A stretch of DNA of 31,419 bases from an uncultured Bacilli bacterium (GTDB taxonomy: Bacteria; Bacillota_I; Bacilli_A; RF39; UBA660), in assembly GCA_947587115.1 (NCBI GenBank), contig CANPXY010000005.1, positions 1-31,419 of the forward strand. The letters run 5' to 3'. Every line of letters starts with the position of its first letter. Within the stretch, counting starts at the first letter, position 1. Shown here piece by piece: positions 21,616 through 29,147 of the stretch. The position numbers and the translations under genes were made by a program. The notes beneath the pieces were generated by a model. The model worked only from the letters and a program-made list of their open reading frames with translations, had not been told where the DNA came from and did no database searches.

Positions 21616-22260
21616 ATGAACGAAGAAAAATGGGGAAAAGGAGTTCGCATTATCGATTTGGCCCATACGTATATTGATGAGAATGTAACGATTGGGGAAG
21701 GGACAGTGATCTATCCCAATGTCTCTATCCGAGGAACAGTATCAATTGGAAAAGATAACGTGATCGATAGCAATACCGTAATTACGGATGCGAAGATTGG
21801 CAATCAAAATTACATTGTTCAATCCAATCTTACCGGGTGTGAGATTGCTGATCACAATCAAATCGGTCCCTTTACGAATATTAGAGAGAATACCTATATT
21901 GGAAACAATAATCATATTGGTAGTTTTGTGGAACTAAAAAGTGCTTCAATCCAAGATTACAACCATATCAAGCATCTTTTCTATGGTGGAGATGTCGAGA
22001 TCGGAACAGGAGTCAACATTGGAGCCGGTACGGTGATTGCCAATTATGATGCCAAAAAGAAGATCAAGCAACAAACCAAAATTGAAGATCAAGTAGCGAT
22101 CGGAGCGAACTGTGTACTGATATCCCCAATCACGGTGGAAAAAAATAGTCAGGTCGCAGCAGGCAGCGTCATTACTGAATCCGTTCCAGCAGCATCTCTT
22201 GCGATTGCAAGAAGTCGTCAGACGACCAAAGAAGATTATTATAAAGGAGAACAAAAATGA
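21616..22260 (+). CDS. Stand-alone GlmU-type N-acetyltransferase domain
   Basis: A 214-residue left-handed beta-helix protein equal to the C-terminal half of GlmU, which acetylates glucosamine-1-phosphate on the way to UDP-GlcNAc. Hexapeptide repeats run throughout. The catalytic residues of E. coli GlmU (Arg333, Lys351, His363, Tyr366, Asn377, Asn386, Lys392) have counterparts with exactly the same spacing: Arg 90, Lys 108, His 120, Tyr 123, Asn 134, Asn 143, Lys 149. The segment VNIGAGTVIANYDAK and the end SLAIARSRQTTKEDYYKG are also GlmU-like. The N-terminal uridylyltransferase domain is absent and nothing upstream encodes it. AGGAGGGG precedes the ATG; the stop overlaps the pdp start by four bases. 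Confidence 0.88.
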   Translation: MNEEKWGKGVRIIDLAHTYIDENVTIGEGTVIYPNVSIRGTVSIGKDNVIDSNTVITDAKIGNQNYIVQSNLTGCEIADHNQIGPFTNIRENTYIGNNNHIGSFVELKSASIQDYNHIKHLFYGGDVEIGTGVNIGAGTVIANYDAKKKIKQQTKIEDQVAIGANCVLISPITVEKNSQVAAGSVITESVPAASLAIARSRQTTKEDYYKGEQK

Positions 22261-23477
22261 ATCACATTATCAACAAAAAAAGACTAGGGCAAGAGCTTAC
22301 CAGAGAAGAACTATCGAAATCTTTTGGTGGCTATGTAGATGGAAACATTCCAGATTACCAGATGAGTGCGCTTTTGATGGCGATTTGTCTTAATGGCATG
22401 ACCGAAAGAGAAATTTTGGATCTTACAGATCTATTTATTCAAAGCGGAGAACAGTTGGATCTTTCGATAATTGAAGGAATCAAAGTAGATAAACACTCTA
22501 CCGGTGGTGTAGGGGATAAGACCACCATGGTCATCGGACCTCTTGTTGCTTCTTGTGGCGTTTCATTTATTAAGATGAGTGGAAGAGGTTTAGGACACAC
22601 GGGTGGTACCATTGATAAACTAGAGAGCATTCCCGACTTTCGAGCCGATTTAACTCCGGAAGAGATGATCGATCAAGTCCAAAAGATCCATCTTGCGATT
22701 GCGGATCAAACGGCGGATTTGGTACCAATGGATAAAAAAATTTATGCATTGAGAAGTGTCACGGGTACGGTAGAATCTATTCCCTTGATTGCAGTCAGTG
22801 TGATGAGCAAAAAAATTGCTGGTGGAGCAGATAAAATCTTGTTAGATGTAAAATTTGGCGAAGGTGCGTTCATGAAAACCAAAGAAGAAGCAGAAGAGCT
22901 TGCTGAATTGATGAAAAAGATTGGGGATCATTATCACAAAGAAGTACGTACTTTGATTACAGATATGAATACCCCATTAGGAAATTCCATCGGAAATAGT
23001 CTAGAGGTCGTAGAGGCGATTCGAATATTGAAAAATGAGGAACACAATGTTTTGACGGAACTTTGTATCGAATTGGCCAGCAACATCGTCAGCATGGGAA
23101 AGGAATTGTCCCTTGCGCAAGCTCGAAAAGAAGTAGAAACGGTTTTGCAGGATGGAAGTGCCTATCAAAAATTTTTAGAGTTTGTGAAAGCGCAACACGG
23201 CGATTTGGCACGTCTTGAGATCAGCACCAAAAAGCAAAATATTGTTGCCCACAAAGCAGGAATTTTAAAAGCCATCGATGCGTTCAAAATGGGGGAATTA
23301 TCAGTAATGTTAGGAGCCGGAAGAAAAACGAAAGAAGACTCAATCGATCCCAAAGTAGGCATCATGATCAAAAAACAGTTAAATGATGAAATACAAGTTG
23401 GAGATACGCTCTGTACCCTTTATTTGGGTGATCAAGAGCCACCCGAGGGAATCGAAGAGTACTTTGAAATAGAGTAA
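22257..23477 (+). CDS. pdp: Pyrimidine-nucleoside phosphorylase
   Basis: Splits uridine, thymidine and deoxyuridine with phosphate into base plus sugar-1-phosphate, in salvage. The 406-residue product carries the family's core: VDKHSTGGVGDKTTMVIGPL, SGRGLGHTGGTIDKLESIPD, DLVPMDKKIYALR, VTGTVESIPLI, SVMSKKIAGGADKILLDVKF and EGAFMKTKEEAEELA. It is about 25 residues shorter than Bacillus Pdp (about 433), mainly at the C-terminal beta domain. The ATG overlaps the preceding acetyltransferase stop (ATGA), so the two are coupled, an uncommon pairing of nucleoside salvage with amino-sugar acetylation. Confidence 0.96.
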   Translation: MNHIINKKRLGQELTREELSKSFGGYVDGNIPDYQMSALLMAICLNGMTEREILDLTDLFIQSGEQLDLSIIEGIKVDKHSTGGVGDKTTMVIGPLVASCGVSFIKMSGRGLGHTGGTIDKLESIPDFRADLTPEEMIDQVQKIHLAIADQTADLVPMDKKIYALRSVTGTVESIPLIAVSVMSKKIAGGADKILLDVKFGEGAFMKTKEEAEELAELMKKIGDHYHKEVRTLITDMNTPLGNSIGNSLEVVEAIRILKNEEHNVLTELCIELASNIVSMGKELSLAQARKEVETVLQDGSAYQKFLEFVKAQHGDLARLEISTKKQNIVAHKAGILKAIDAFKMGELSVMLGAGRKTKEDSIDPKVGIMIKKQLNDEIQVGDTLCTLYLGDQEPPEGIEEYFEIE

Positions 23478-23485
23478 CGACCACA

Positions 23486-23511
23486 TAAAAAGGCGCCCAT
23501 CTAGGGCACCC
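23486..23511 (-). terminator. Terminator of the VanY-type gene
   Basis: On the minus strand GGTGCCC, loop TAGAT, GGGCGCC, then TTTTT. It lies 22 bases past the stop of the minus-strand carboxypeptidase gene. On the plus strand there is no U-tract after the hairpin, so pdp may lack its own terminator. Confidence 0.7.
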
Positions 23512-23533
23512 AGTAATGATCGTGATGAACAAA

Positions 23534-24403
23534 TTATTTTTTACCTTCAATAAACTGTACATAGTATTCATCAAAGGTCATATGATGTTCATGAATGTAG
23601 GTGGCAATATCGACTCCCACATAACGATAATGCCATGCTTCATAAGTATAGCCGGTAATATCTTCTTTATCTTTAGGATATCGTAATATAAATCCAAAAC
23701 GATGTGCATTTTCTTGCATCCACTTAAATTCTTTTGTCTGTTCAAAATCAGTATAGTCGATCTGCTTGTTGTCGACATCGACCACAAGTCCTGTCTGATG
23801 CTCCGAAAAACCAGGTCTAGCGGAATAAGTATCCGCTTCTTCTTGGCCATCCTGTTCTACATAACGATTGTATAAATCTTCTTGATAAGAATAACTACGG
23901 TAACTAGACATCGCACGAATTACATAGCCATCTTCTTTTGCTTTCTGACAGAGTTCCTCAAATGCTTCTTTTGCTTCTTGTACAAGTTGCATTCCACTTC
24001 TTGCACAACTGCTTGCAATGCTCTCCAAGTTCTCTGGAACATAGTCACTAGGCATATATAAATATTTGTTACTAAGTAAATAAATTTGATTTAAATAAGG
24101 AGTCTCTTTCGTGTTGGTATAATACGGCTGATCGAGCCCGATGTTGACTCTGGTTACGACATCCTGTACGGAAAGGTTGGGATGTCCTTTTTTATACTCT
24201 AAATATCGATTTAGATCATCCATTTGGAAATAGTCAATTTTTTCTTGAATGTTATCCAACAGATCCAATTTTTCTTGTTCTTCTTTCGTGTATTTCGATT
24301 GCGGCTCCGTCACTTGGTCATTTTGTTGCGACCGCCAAAACATGATTCCACCTCCGATTACTAAAATAATAAATAGAAATGGAATTATGACATTTTTTTT
24401 CAT
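23534..24403 (-). CDS. VanY-type D-alanyl-D-alanine carboxypeptidase
   Basis: A 289-residue membrane-anchored peptidase of family M15B that trims the terminal D-Ala of peptidoglycan stems. An N-terminal membrane anchor at about 5-23 is followed by a helical linker region of about 110 residues, then the catalytic domain at about 135-270. The zinc motif SxHxxGxxxD is seen as Ser 200, His 202, Gly 205, Asp 209 (GFSEHQTGLVVDVD), and ExxH as Glu 255 and His 258 (EAWHYRYVG). The typical RAMSSYRSYSYQEDLY precedes them. ATG 24403 is preferred because AAGGTG lies six bases before it. It is divergent from the dacF-like gene, which has the same enzymatic outcome by a serine mechanism. Confidence 0.92.
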   Translation of the reverse strand: MKKNVIIPFLFIILVIGGGIMFWRSQQNDQVTEPQSKYTKEEQEKLDLLDNIQEKIDYFQMDDLNRYLEYKKGHPNLSVQDVVTRVNIGLDQPYYTNTKETPYLNQIYLLSNKYLYMPSDYVPENLESIASSCARSGMQLVQEAKEAFEELCQKAKEDGYVIRAMSSYRSYSYQEDLYNRYVEQDGQEEADTYSARPGFSEHQTGLVVDVDNKQIDYTDFEQTKEFKWMQENAHRFGFILRYPKDKEDITGYTYEAWHYRYVGVDIATYIHEHHMTFDEYYVQFIEGKK

Positions 24404-24521
24404 TTTCATCACCTTACTAATACCATCGTATCACAAAATTAAAAAAAATATGAAAAAAATTGGCGATAAATGTTCATAGACGAAAGTTTGATTTCATAAA
24501 AATTGAAATAGGAGTGATGAT

Positions 24522-25685
24522 ATGAAAAAGTTCATTTTGCTACTTTTGGTGGGATGTCTTTGCTTGAATCTTCTTCCCGTATATGCAGAGGATGCTTCAT
24601 TAATACCAAATGCCAAGAGTGGTATTTTGATTGAACAGAGTACAGGAAGAATTTTATTTGAGAAAAACAAAGACGAGAAATTGCCCATGGCCTCTCTTAC
24701 AAAGATGGTTGCGCAAATTCTCATTTTAGAACAAATTGAACAAGGAAAATTAAAATGGGATGAAAAAATTACAGCAAGTAAGAATGCTTCTGATATGGGT
24801 GGTAGCCAAATTTACTTGGCGACTGGTGAAGTGATGAGTGTTCGTGATTTGATGAAAGGTATTTCTATGGCTAGTGCCAATGATGCAACGGTGGCGATGG
24901 CCGAGCGTATTGCCGGAACAGAAGAAGCCTTTGTCAAGATGATGAATGACAAGGTAAAATCGCTAGGACTCAAAAACACGGTTTTTAAAAATTCTACCGG
25001 ACTAGATGAGGACGGTCACTATTCAACTGCTTATGATCTTGCGATGATTGCCCAAGAGTTGTTGAAGCATGAAGAGATTTTGAATTTTTCGAGTGTCTAT
25101 GAAGATTATTTACGAACAGATACTCCTGATAAATTTTGGTTAGTGAATACCAATAAATTAGTTCGTTTCTATGAAGGTGCAGATGGATTGAAGACAGGAC
25201 ATACCGACAATGCGCTCTACTGTCTTGCTGCAACTTCTAAAAAACAAGGAATGCGCCTCATTGCCATTGTTCTAGGAGAAGAGGTGAGCAAAGTAAGAAA
25301 CAGTGAAGCCATGGCTCTTTTAGATTATGGTTACAATTTGTATAAAGTGACGGTACTTAAAAAGCAAGGAGAAGTGGTAGGGCAGATTGCACTTGATAAA
25401 GCAAACAAAGAAAAAGTTGACGTCACTTTAGTACAAGATATCGCGATTTTAAGCAAAAAAGATGAAAGTGATAAAAATTATGATATAAAACTTACGATCG
25501 ATTCCCCAACGCTTCCTCTCAAAGTGGGAGATGTTGTAGGGAAAGCCAAGGTCATGGAAGGAAACAACGTCGTGCAAGAAGTGGATGTTACAGTCCGTGA
25601 AAATGTTGAAAAAAGTAGTTTCTTACGATTGTTATTGAAAAATATAGAGGATATTGTGACAGGAAATATTACAATTAAATTGTAA
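24522..25685 (+). CDS. dacF: DacF-type D-alanyl-D-alanine carboxypeptidase (PBP5 family)
   Basis: A serine peptidase of family S11 that removes the terminal D-Ala of peptidoglycan. The 387-residue product has a signal peptide (cleavage probably after VYA, residue 22), SLTK (58-61), SAN (118-120) and KTG (224-226). A beta-rich C-terminal domain follows (about 275-355) and an amphipathic end (SSFLRLLLKNIEDIV) that anchors PBP5 enzymes to the membrane. In Bacillus dacF lies directly before spoIIAA; here a sortase cassette of about 5 kb separates it from a spoIIAA-like gene. That neighbourhood is the reason for the symbol; dacA-type function is also possible. AGGAGTGATG precedes the ATG; no clear SigA promoter is seen. 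Confidence 0.88.
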   Translation: MKKFILLLLVGCLCLNLLPVYAEDASLIPNAKSGILIEQSTGRILFEKNKDEKLPMASLTKMVAQILILEQIEQGKLKWDEKITASKNASDMGGSQIYLATGEVMSVRDLMKGISMASANDATVAMAERIAGTEEAFVKMMNDKVKSLGLKNTVFKNSTGLDEDGHYSTAYDLAMIAQELLKHEEILNFSSVYEDYLRTDTPDKFWLVNTNKLVRFYEGADGLKTGHTDNALYCLAATSKKQGMRLIAIVLGEEVSKVRNSEAMALLDYGYNLYKVTVLKKQGEVVGQIALDKANKEKVDVTLVQDIAILSKKDESDKNYDIKLTIDSPTLPLKVGDVVGKAKVMEGNNVVQEVDVTVRENVEKSSFLRLLLKNIEDIVTGNITIKL

Positions 25686-25776
25686 AAGACAAAGAATTTT
25701 AGAGAAAGATAGGTAAAGATCTTTATTTTGCTTTCAAGAAACGGTGAGTTTAATTCTTGATGAAATGTTATAAACT

Positions 25777-25812
25777 AATAGCATTACTTTAAATGGTGAT
25801 GCTATTTTTATT
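25777..25812 (+). terminator. Terminator downstream of the dacF-like gene
   Basis: AATAGCATTAC (25777-25787) pairs with GTGATGCTATT (25796-25806) with one G-U pair, followed by a T-rich run. It lies about 90 bases after the stop. The rest of the 25686-26006 gap holds only a second terminator and the promoter below. Confidence 0.75.
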
Positions 25813-25879
25813 TTAATAGATATAAAAGAATAATCGAGGTTACTATAATTAAAAGAAGAATGAACGAATGAAAACAGGT

Positions 25880-25911
25880 GTCAACTCATTGTAAAATTGT
25901 TGACTTTTTTT
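25880..25911 (+). terminator. Second terminator insulating the poly-G promoter
   Basis: GTCAAC (25880-25885) pairs with GTTGAC (25899-25904) and seven T follow. It lies about 30 bases upstream of the -35 of the surface-protein promoter and would block read-through into it. Confidence 0.55.
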
Positions 25912-25941
25912 CACGTTTTGTTTTTTTGTGTGGACAAAAAA

Positions 25942-25972
25942 TTGACAAGGGGGGGGGTTGTAACTTTATAAT
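25942..25972 (+). promoter_or_regulatory. Promoter with a nine-G spacer tract, probably phase-variable
   Basis: -35 TTGACA (25942-25947) is a perfect consensus and -10 TATAAT (25967-25972) is too. The spacer is 19 bases and contains nine consecutive G (25949-25957). Loss of two G would give the optimal 17. Slipped-strand changes in such a tract switch surface genes on and off in several bacteria. Confidence 0.7.
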
Positions 25973-26006
25973 AAAATTGTAAAAATAAAGGAAAGAAGGG
26001 AAAATA

Positions 26007-27248
26007 ATGAAAAAAGCACTAAAATATTTAATGTTGGGGGTAACACTTGTTTTGTTTTTAGGGATCAACCGAGTAGAAGCATTGTCAGTGGAGGAAAAAT
26101 GGCAGAAGATTGCTGATGATCTAGAACTTTATTCTGCTGGAGAATACAGTGTTGCTTCTGATAATAAAAGTATAACCATAACCTCCAATTTTGGAAAAGG
26201 TGAGCAAGTCAAATTTACTCTAGAAGATGGCGCAATTGTTGGGGATAATAAAGATGGTCTACCTGGAAGTGTTGTATCTCAGATAATATACGCAATCAGA
26301 GATATGTTTGATTACGGCCGCTATTTTGGTGATTGGTTTTTAATTAACTATTCAACTTTATCTTTTGATAAAGATGGCTTTGAAATAACTGGTAAGACGT
26401 CAGAGCCTTATGATACAGGTAATGCTTGTAATACTGCTGGTATAGGTACTAATGATATGTTTGCAAGAATGTATTGTAACGAAGACACTGGAAAGATTGA
26501 AATGGAAAGTTTTATAATTGAACATGTTAAAATTGATTTAAATCGTGGCTTTGTTACTTATGATCCAACCTATGGTTCTTCTACAGGAACATTATCAGTT
26601 GGAGAAAAATGGAATAAGATTGCCAATGTTCTAAAGGAAAGATATGCTTATGGAGATATTCAAACTGTTACCTCTGATGATACCAGTATCACTATAAACG
26701 ACAGCATACGACAATGTAAGTTTACTCTTGAAGATGGAACAATCATTTATGATGCAAGCGTTAATAAAGATAACTACTGTGAGTTCTATCTAAGTGATAT
26801 ACTTGATGCAGTGGCTACGATATTTAATTATAAAGATAATTTTTATGGGTGGTTTCAAGATCATTTTCAAAATTTAAAACTCGATAAAGATGGATTTGAA
26901 ATTATTGGAGAGTTATCGGATCCTATAGAAACTGACCTAGAATGTGGTGTTGGTATAGGTGGTAGTTCTGTTGATTGGTTTGATTGGTTATATTGTAATG
27001 ATGAAACTAATAAATTAGTTAGTCAATACTTTGCGATCCAAAAAGTTAAAATTGATTTAAATCGTGGTTTTGTAACCTATGATCCAAACTATAATTCTTC
27101 TACAGGAGAAAAAACAAAAGAAGAAGCAGTAAAGGTACCAGATACTTTATCTAACACTTCTACTGTGATAATGGTAGCAGCAGGTATTTTCATCCTAGCG
27201 GGAGTTGGTATTATTTACTATAACTTTAGACCAAGAAATGAGGAGTGA
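26007..27248 (+). CDS. Tandem-repeat surface protein, sorting motif VPDTL
   Basis: A 413-residue exported protein. It has a signal peptide (cleavage near VEA, residue 25), two tandem units of about 170 residues (26-195 and 196-368), then a short linker and a wall-sorting signal: VPDTL (377-381), a hydrophobic helix and tail RPRNEE. Each unit starts LSVxEKWxKIA, contains FTLEDG, LDKDGFEI-like segments, a Cys pair about 16 residues apart (CNTAGIG...YC; CGVGIGG...YC), and ends VKIDLNRGFVTYDP. No known domain is recognised. It is transcribed from the poly-G promoter and is followed by a sortase gene cluster, so anchoring by the class B-like sortase is likely. The ATG follows a purine-rich GAAAGAAGGG signal. 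Confidence 0.82.
   Translation: MKKALKYLMLGVTLVLFLGINRVEALSVEEKWQKIADDLELYSAGEYSVASDNKSITITSNFGKGEQVKFTLEDGAIVGDNKDGLPGSVVSQIIYAIRDMFDYGRYFGDWFLINYSTLSFDKDGFEITGKTSEPYDTGNACNTAGIGTNDMFARMYCNEDTGKIEMESFIIEHVKIDLNRGFVTYDPTYGSSTGTLSVGEKWNKIANVLKERYAYGDIQTVTSDDTSITINDSIRQCKFTLEDGTIIYDASVNKDNYCEFYLSDILDAVATIFNYKDNFYGWFQDHFQNLKLDKDGFEIIGELSDPIETDLECGVGIGGSSVDWFDWLYCNDETNKLVSQYFAIQKVKIDLNRGFVTYDPNYNSSTGEKTKEEAVKVPDTLSNTSTVIMVAAGIFILAGVGIIYYNFRPRNEE
26082..27107 (+). repeat. Two tandem in-frame repeats of about 510 bases
   Basis: The two halves of the surface protein are homologous. The best conserved DNA is at the unit ends: GTTAAAATTGATTTAAATCG occurs at 26526 and again at 27045, 519 bases apart, each followed by related sequence coding GFVTYDP. 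Recombination between these copies would remove or add 173 codons without a frame change. Confidence 0.75.
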
Positions 27249-27275
27249 AAATAATTGACTATTAAAGGAAAAAAT

Positions 27276-27350
27276 ATGGTTCATGTATTGTGGTTGAATA
27301 TTACCGTTGCATTTATGGGATGTTTAGCAGTTATGTTTTTACTTTCATAA
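27276..27350 (+). CDS. Possible hydrophobic micro-protein, 24 residues
   Basis: MVHVLWLNITVAFMGCLAVM, then FLLS: a single hydrophobic helix. AAAGGA lies six bases before the ATG; an in-frame TTG at 27255 with AGGAG upstream would add seven residues. It follows the repeat surface gene by 27 bases and precedes a terminator, so it would be cotranscribed. No family is recognised, and coding status rests on the ribosome binding site and context. Confidence 0.4.
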   Translation: MVHVLWLNITVAFMGCLAVMFLLS

Positions 27351-27391
27351 ATAAAAGTTGGTAGAGAAATATTGAGCAAGTAATAAATAAT

Positions 27392-27416
27392 AAAAAGGGC
27401 TTTTGCTCTTTTTTTT
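27392..27416 (+). terminator. Terminator of the repeat surface gene unit
   Basis: AAAAGGGC, loop TTTT, GCTCTTTT, then more T. It separates the phase-variable gene from the wall protein and sortase that follow. The remaining gap to 27634 is very A/T-rich, with runs of A and T and no clear promoter. Confidence 0.75.
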
Positions 27417-27634
27417 GGAAATTTTTGTATTTTAAAAAATAAATGATCCATACTAAAAGTGTAGTTATAAGATGAATCGATATGAGAAACCGTATTTAAA
27501 AATTTTTTTAAAAAATTTTTGTATTGGAAGAAAAAAATATCATCATACTATAAATAAGTATATAAAAAATTAGCAAATGAAAGGCTAGATTTTTTAATAT
27601 GCTGAAGTTAAATGTGTTGGAAGGAGGTAAAAAA

Positions 27635-28318
27635 ATGAAGAAACGTTGGTTATCATGTATTAAAATATTTGCTCTAGCAGTCTTCTTGACTTGTTCAAAT
27701 GTTTTACTTGTACATGCTGCAAATCCACTTTACGGACAAGTAAAAGATATTTCTAATGCAGATTCTGTATGGAACAAAGAAGATGGTTATTCTGTAGATA
27801 TTACGGGTAATGAAACACAGAATGTGGTAATGCGTTTTGGAGAGATCAAAGTCAATACTTTACCAGAACAGAATAATCGTCCAAGTGGTTATGCATGGCT
27901 TGGCTTTCATATCAGTGCACCAGCTAGTAAAGGTGATACTGCCAAAGTGAAATTTGGCGATGGTTCGACAGAAGATTATTCAGATGGAGATTATTATGTT
28001 GGTATCAATGCGGATAAATTGTTGAATGCAGTAAAGCAGGGAAAAAATATTGAATATAAGTTTTACTTTGATTGGGCAAACGATGGAACTTATGAACAGA
28101 CTGTTACGATCATTATCGATCCGTATAAAGTGACACTAACAGAGAATCGAGCTGATGGCAGTCTATTGTGGAATCGAGATATTGCTTTAAAGAACACTCC
28201 TATTGATGAAGTCCCAGATACAGGAATCACTCATCCAAGTAAAGCGTTACTTAGTATCGTAGTGCTTATGATGGGATCACTTCTATATGGTATTAAGCCA
28301 AGTAAGAGTAGATCTTGA
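27635..28318 (+). CDS. Cell-wall protein with VPDTG sorting motif
   Basis: A 227-residue exported protein. It has a signal peptide ending near VHA (residue 28), a single beta-rich domain of about 150 residues with SGYAWLGFHISAP, KFGDGSTEDYSDGDYYVGIN and KFYFDWANDGTYEQTVTIII, and a sorting signal: VPDTG (193-197), a hydrophobic stretch and a basic tail KPSKSRS. The domain could be an immunoglobulin- or cellulosome-like fold; none is recognised with confidence. ATG 27635 has AAGGAGG seven bases upstream and is preferred over ATG 27599. It stops three bases before the sortase gene, so it is very probably a substrate of that enzyme. Confidence 0.82.
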   Translation: MKKRWLSCIKIFALAVFLTCSNVLLVHAANPLYGQVKDISNADSVWNKEDGYSVDITGNETQNVVMRFGEIKVNTLPEQNNRPSGYAWLGFHISAPASKGDTAKVKFGDGSTEDYSDGDYYVGINADKLLNAVKQGKNIEYKFYFDWANDGTYEQTVTIIIDPYKVTLTENRADGSLLWNRDIALKNTPIDEVPDTGITHPSKALLSIVVLMMGSLLYGIKPSKSRS

Positions 28319-28321
28319 TCG

Positions 28322-29077
28322 ATGAAAAACAAGTGGATACAAAGAGGAAAAACGACCAGATCAGTGGTGTTTTTTCTTATTTCTATTTTTCTTTTAGGTT
28401 GTTATGCGTTCTCTATGAATATCCAAAATCATCAACCCCAATTAATAGAACAGGAACCTCTACCAGGAACAGAGGAAGAAGATCCTATACAAAAGAGCAT
28501 TCAATCACTCTATAAAGAAAATTCTGATCTTATGGGATGGATTCAAATCGAAGGTACAAACATTAATTATCCAGTGATGTATACCAAAGAAGTGGACTAT
28601 TATTTGCGAAGGGATTTTTATAAAAATGACGATCAGTGGGGCTCTATTTTTGTAGATCCCAATAATACGTTAACTCCCCGTGATAGCAATCTGATCATCT
28701 ATGGACACAATATGAAAGATGATCGGATGTTTCATGATTTAGTAAAATATCAAGAGGAATCTTTCTACCAAGAACATCCTAAGATCATTTTTTATACTTT
28801 AACTACAAAAGAAGAATATACGATTATTTCTGTCTTTTTATCGAAAGTTTATAGTGTCGTCGATTCCGTTTTTAAGTATTACAAATTTCATAATGCGACT
28901 AGTCAGGAAGAGTATAGGACCTATATTGAAAATATCAAAGCGCAATCCTTATATCCAATTGAAGAGACCGCTACATTTAATGAAGACTTAATTACGCTCT
29001 CTACTTGTGAATATTCTCAAAAGAATGGCCGAATGGTGGTTGTCGCCAAAAAAATAACAAAAAATCAATTAAAGTGA
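28322..29077 (+). CDS. Class B-like sortase
   Basis: A 251-residue transpeptidase that cuts sorting motifs and joins proteins to the cell wall. It has an N-terminal membrane anchor (about 15-32) and the catalytic domain with His 129 (NLIIYGHNMKDDRMF), Cys 229 (LITLSTCEYSQKNGRM) and Arg 237. LMGWIQIEGTNINYPVM, FYKNDDQWGSIFVDPNN and TLSTCEYS are features of SrtB-type enzymes, including the longer segment with a helix between the His and Cys strands. Class B enzymes use NPxTx or related motifs, which fits NPDTSD at 6484 and VPDTG/VPDTL here. It has no clear Shine-Dalgarno and probably depends on translation of the preceding gene. Confidence 0.93.
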   Translation: MKNKWIQRGKTTRSVVFFLISIFLLGCYAFSMNIQNHQPQLIEQEPLPGTEEEDPIQKSIQSLYKENSDLMGWIQIEGTNINYPVMYTKEVDYYLRRDFYKNDDQWGSIFVDPNNTLTPRDSNLIIYGHNMKDDRMFHDLVKYQEESFYQEHPKIIFYTLTTKEEYTIISVFLSKVYSVVDSVFKYYKFHNATSQEEYRTYIENIKAQSLYPIEETATFNEDLITLSTCEYSQKNGRMVVVAKKITKNQLK

Positions 29078-29147
29078 TTTTTTTCTTTGCCTAACATTGT
29101 GCAGACTTTTTTATCGAAGGGCGGATAATGAAATTGAGGTGATAGAA

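Noticed and set aside
27544..27552. CATACTATA, a possible SigE/SigK -10, before the VPDTG gene
   Set aside because: No AC or SigE-type -35 lies at the right distance in this A/T-rich leader, so chance is likely.
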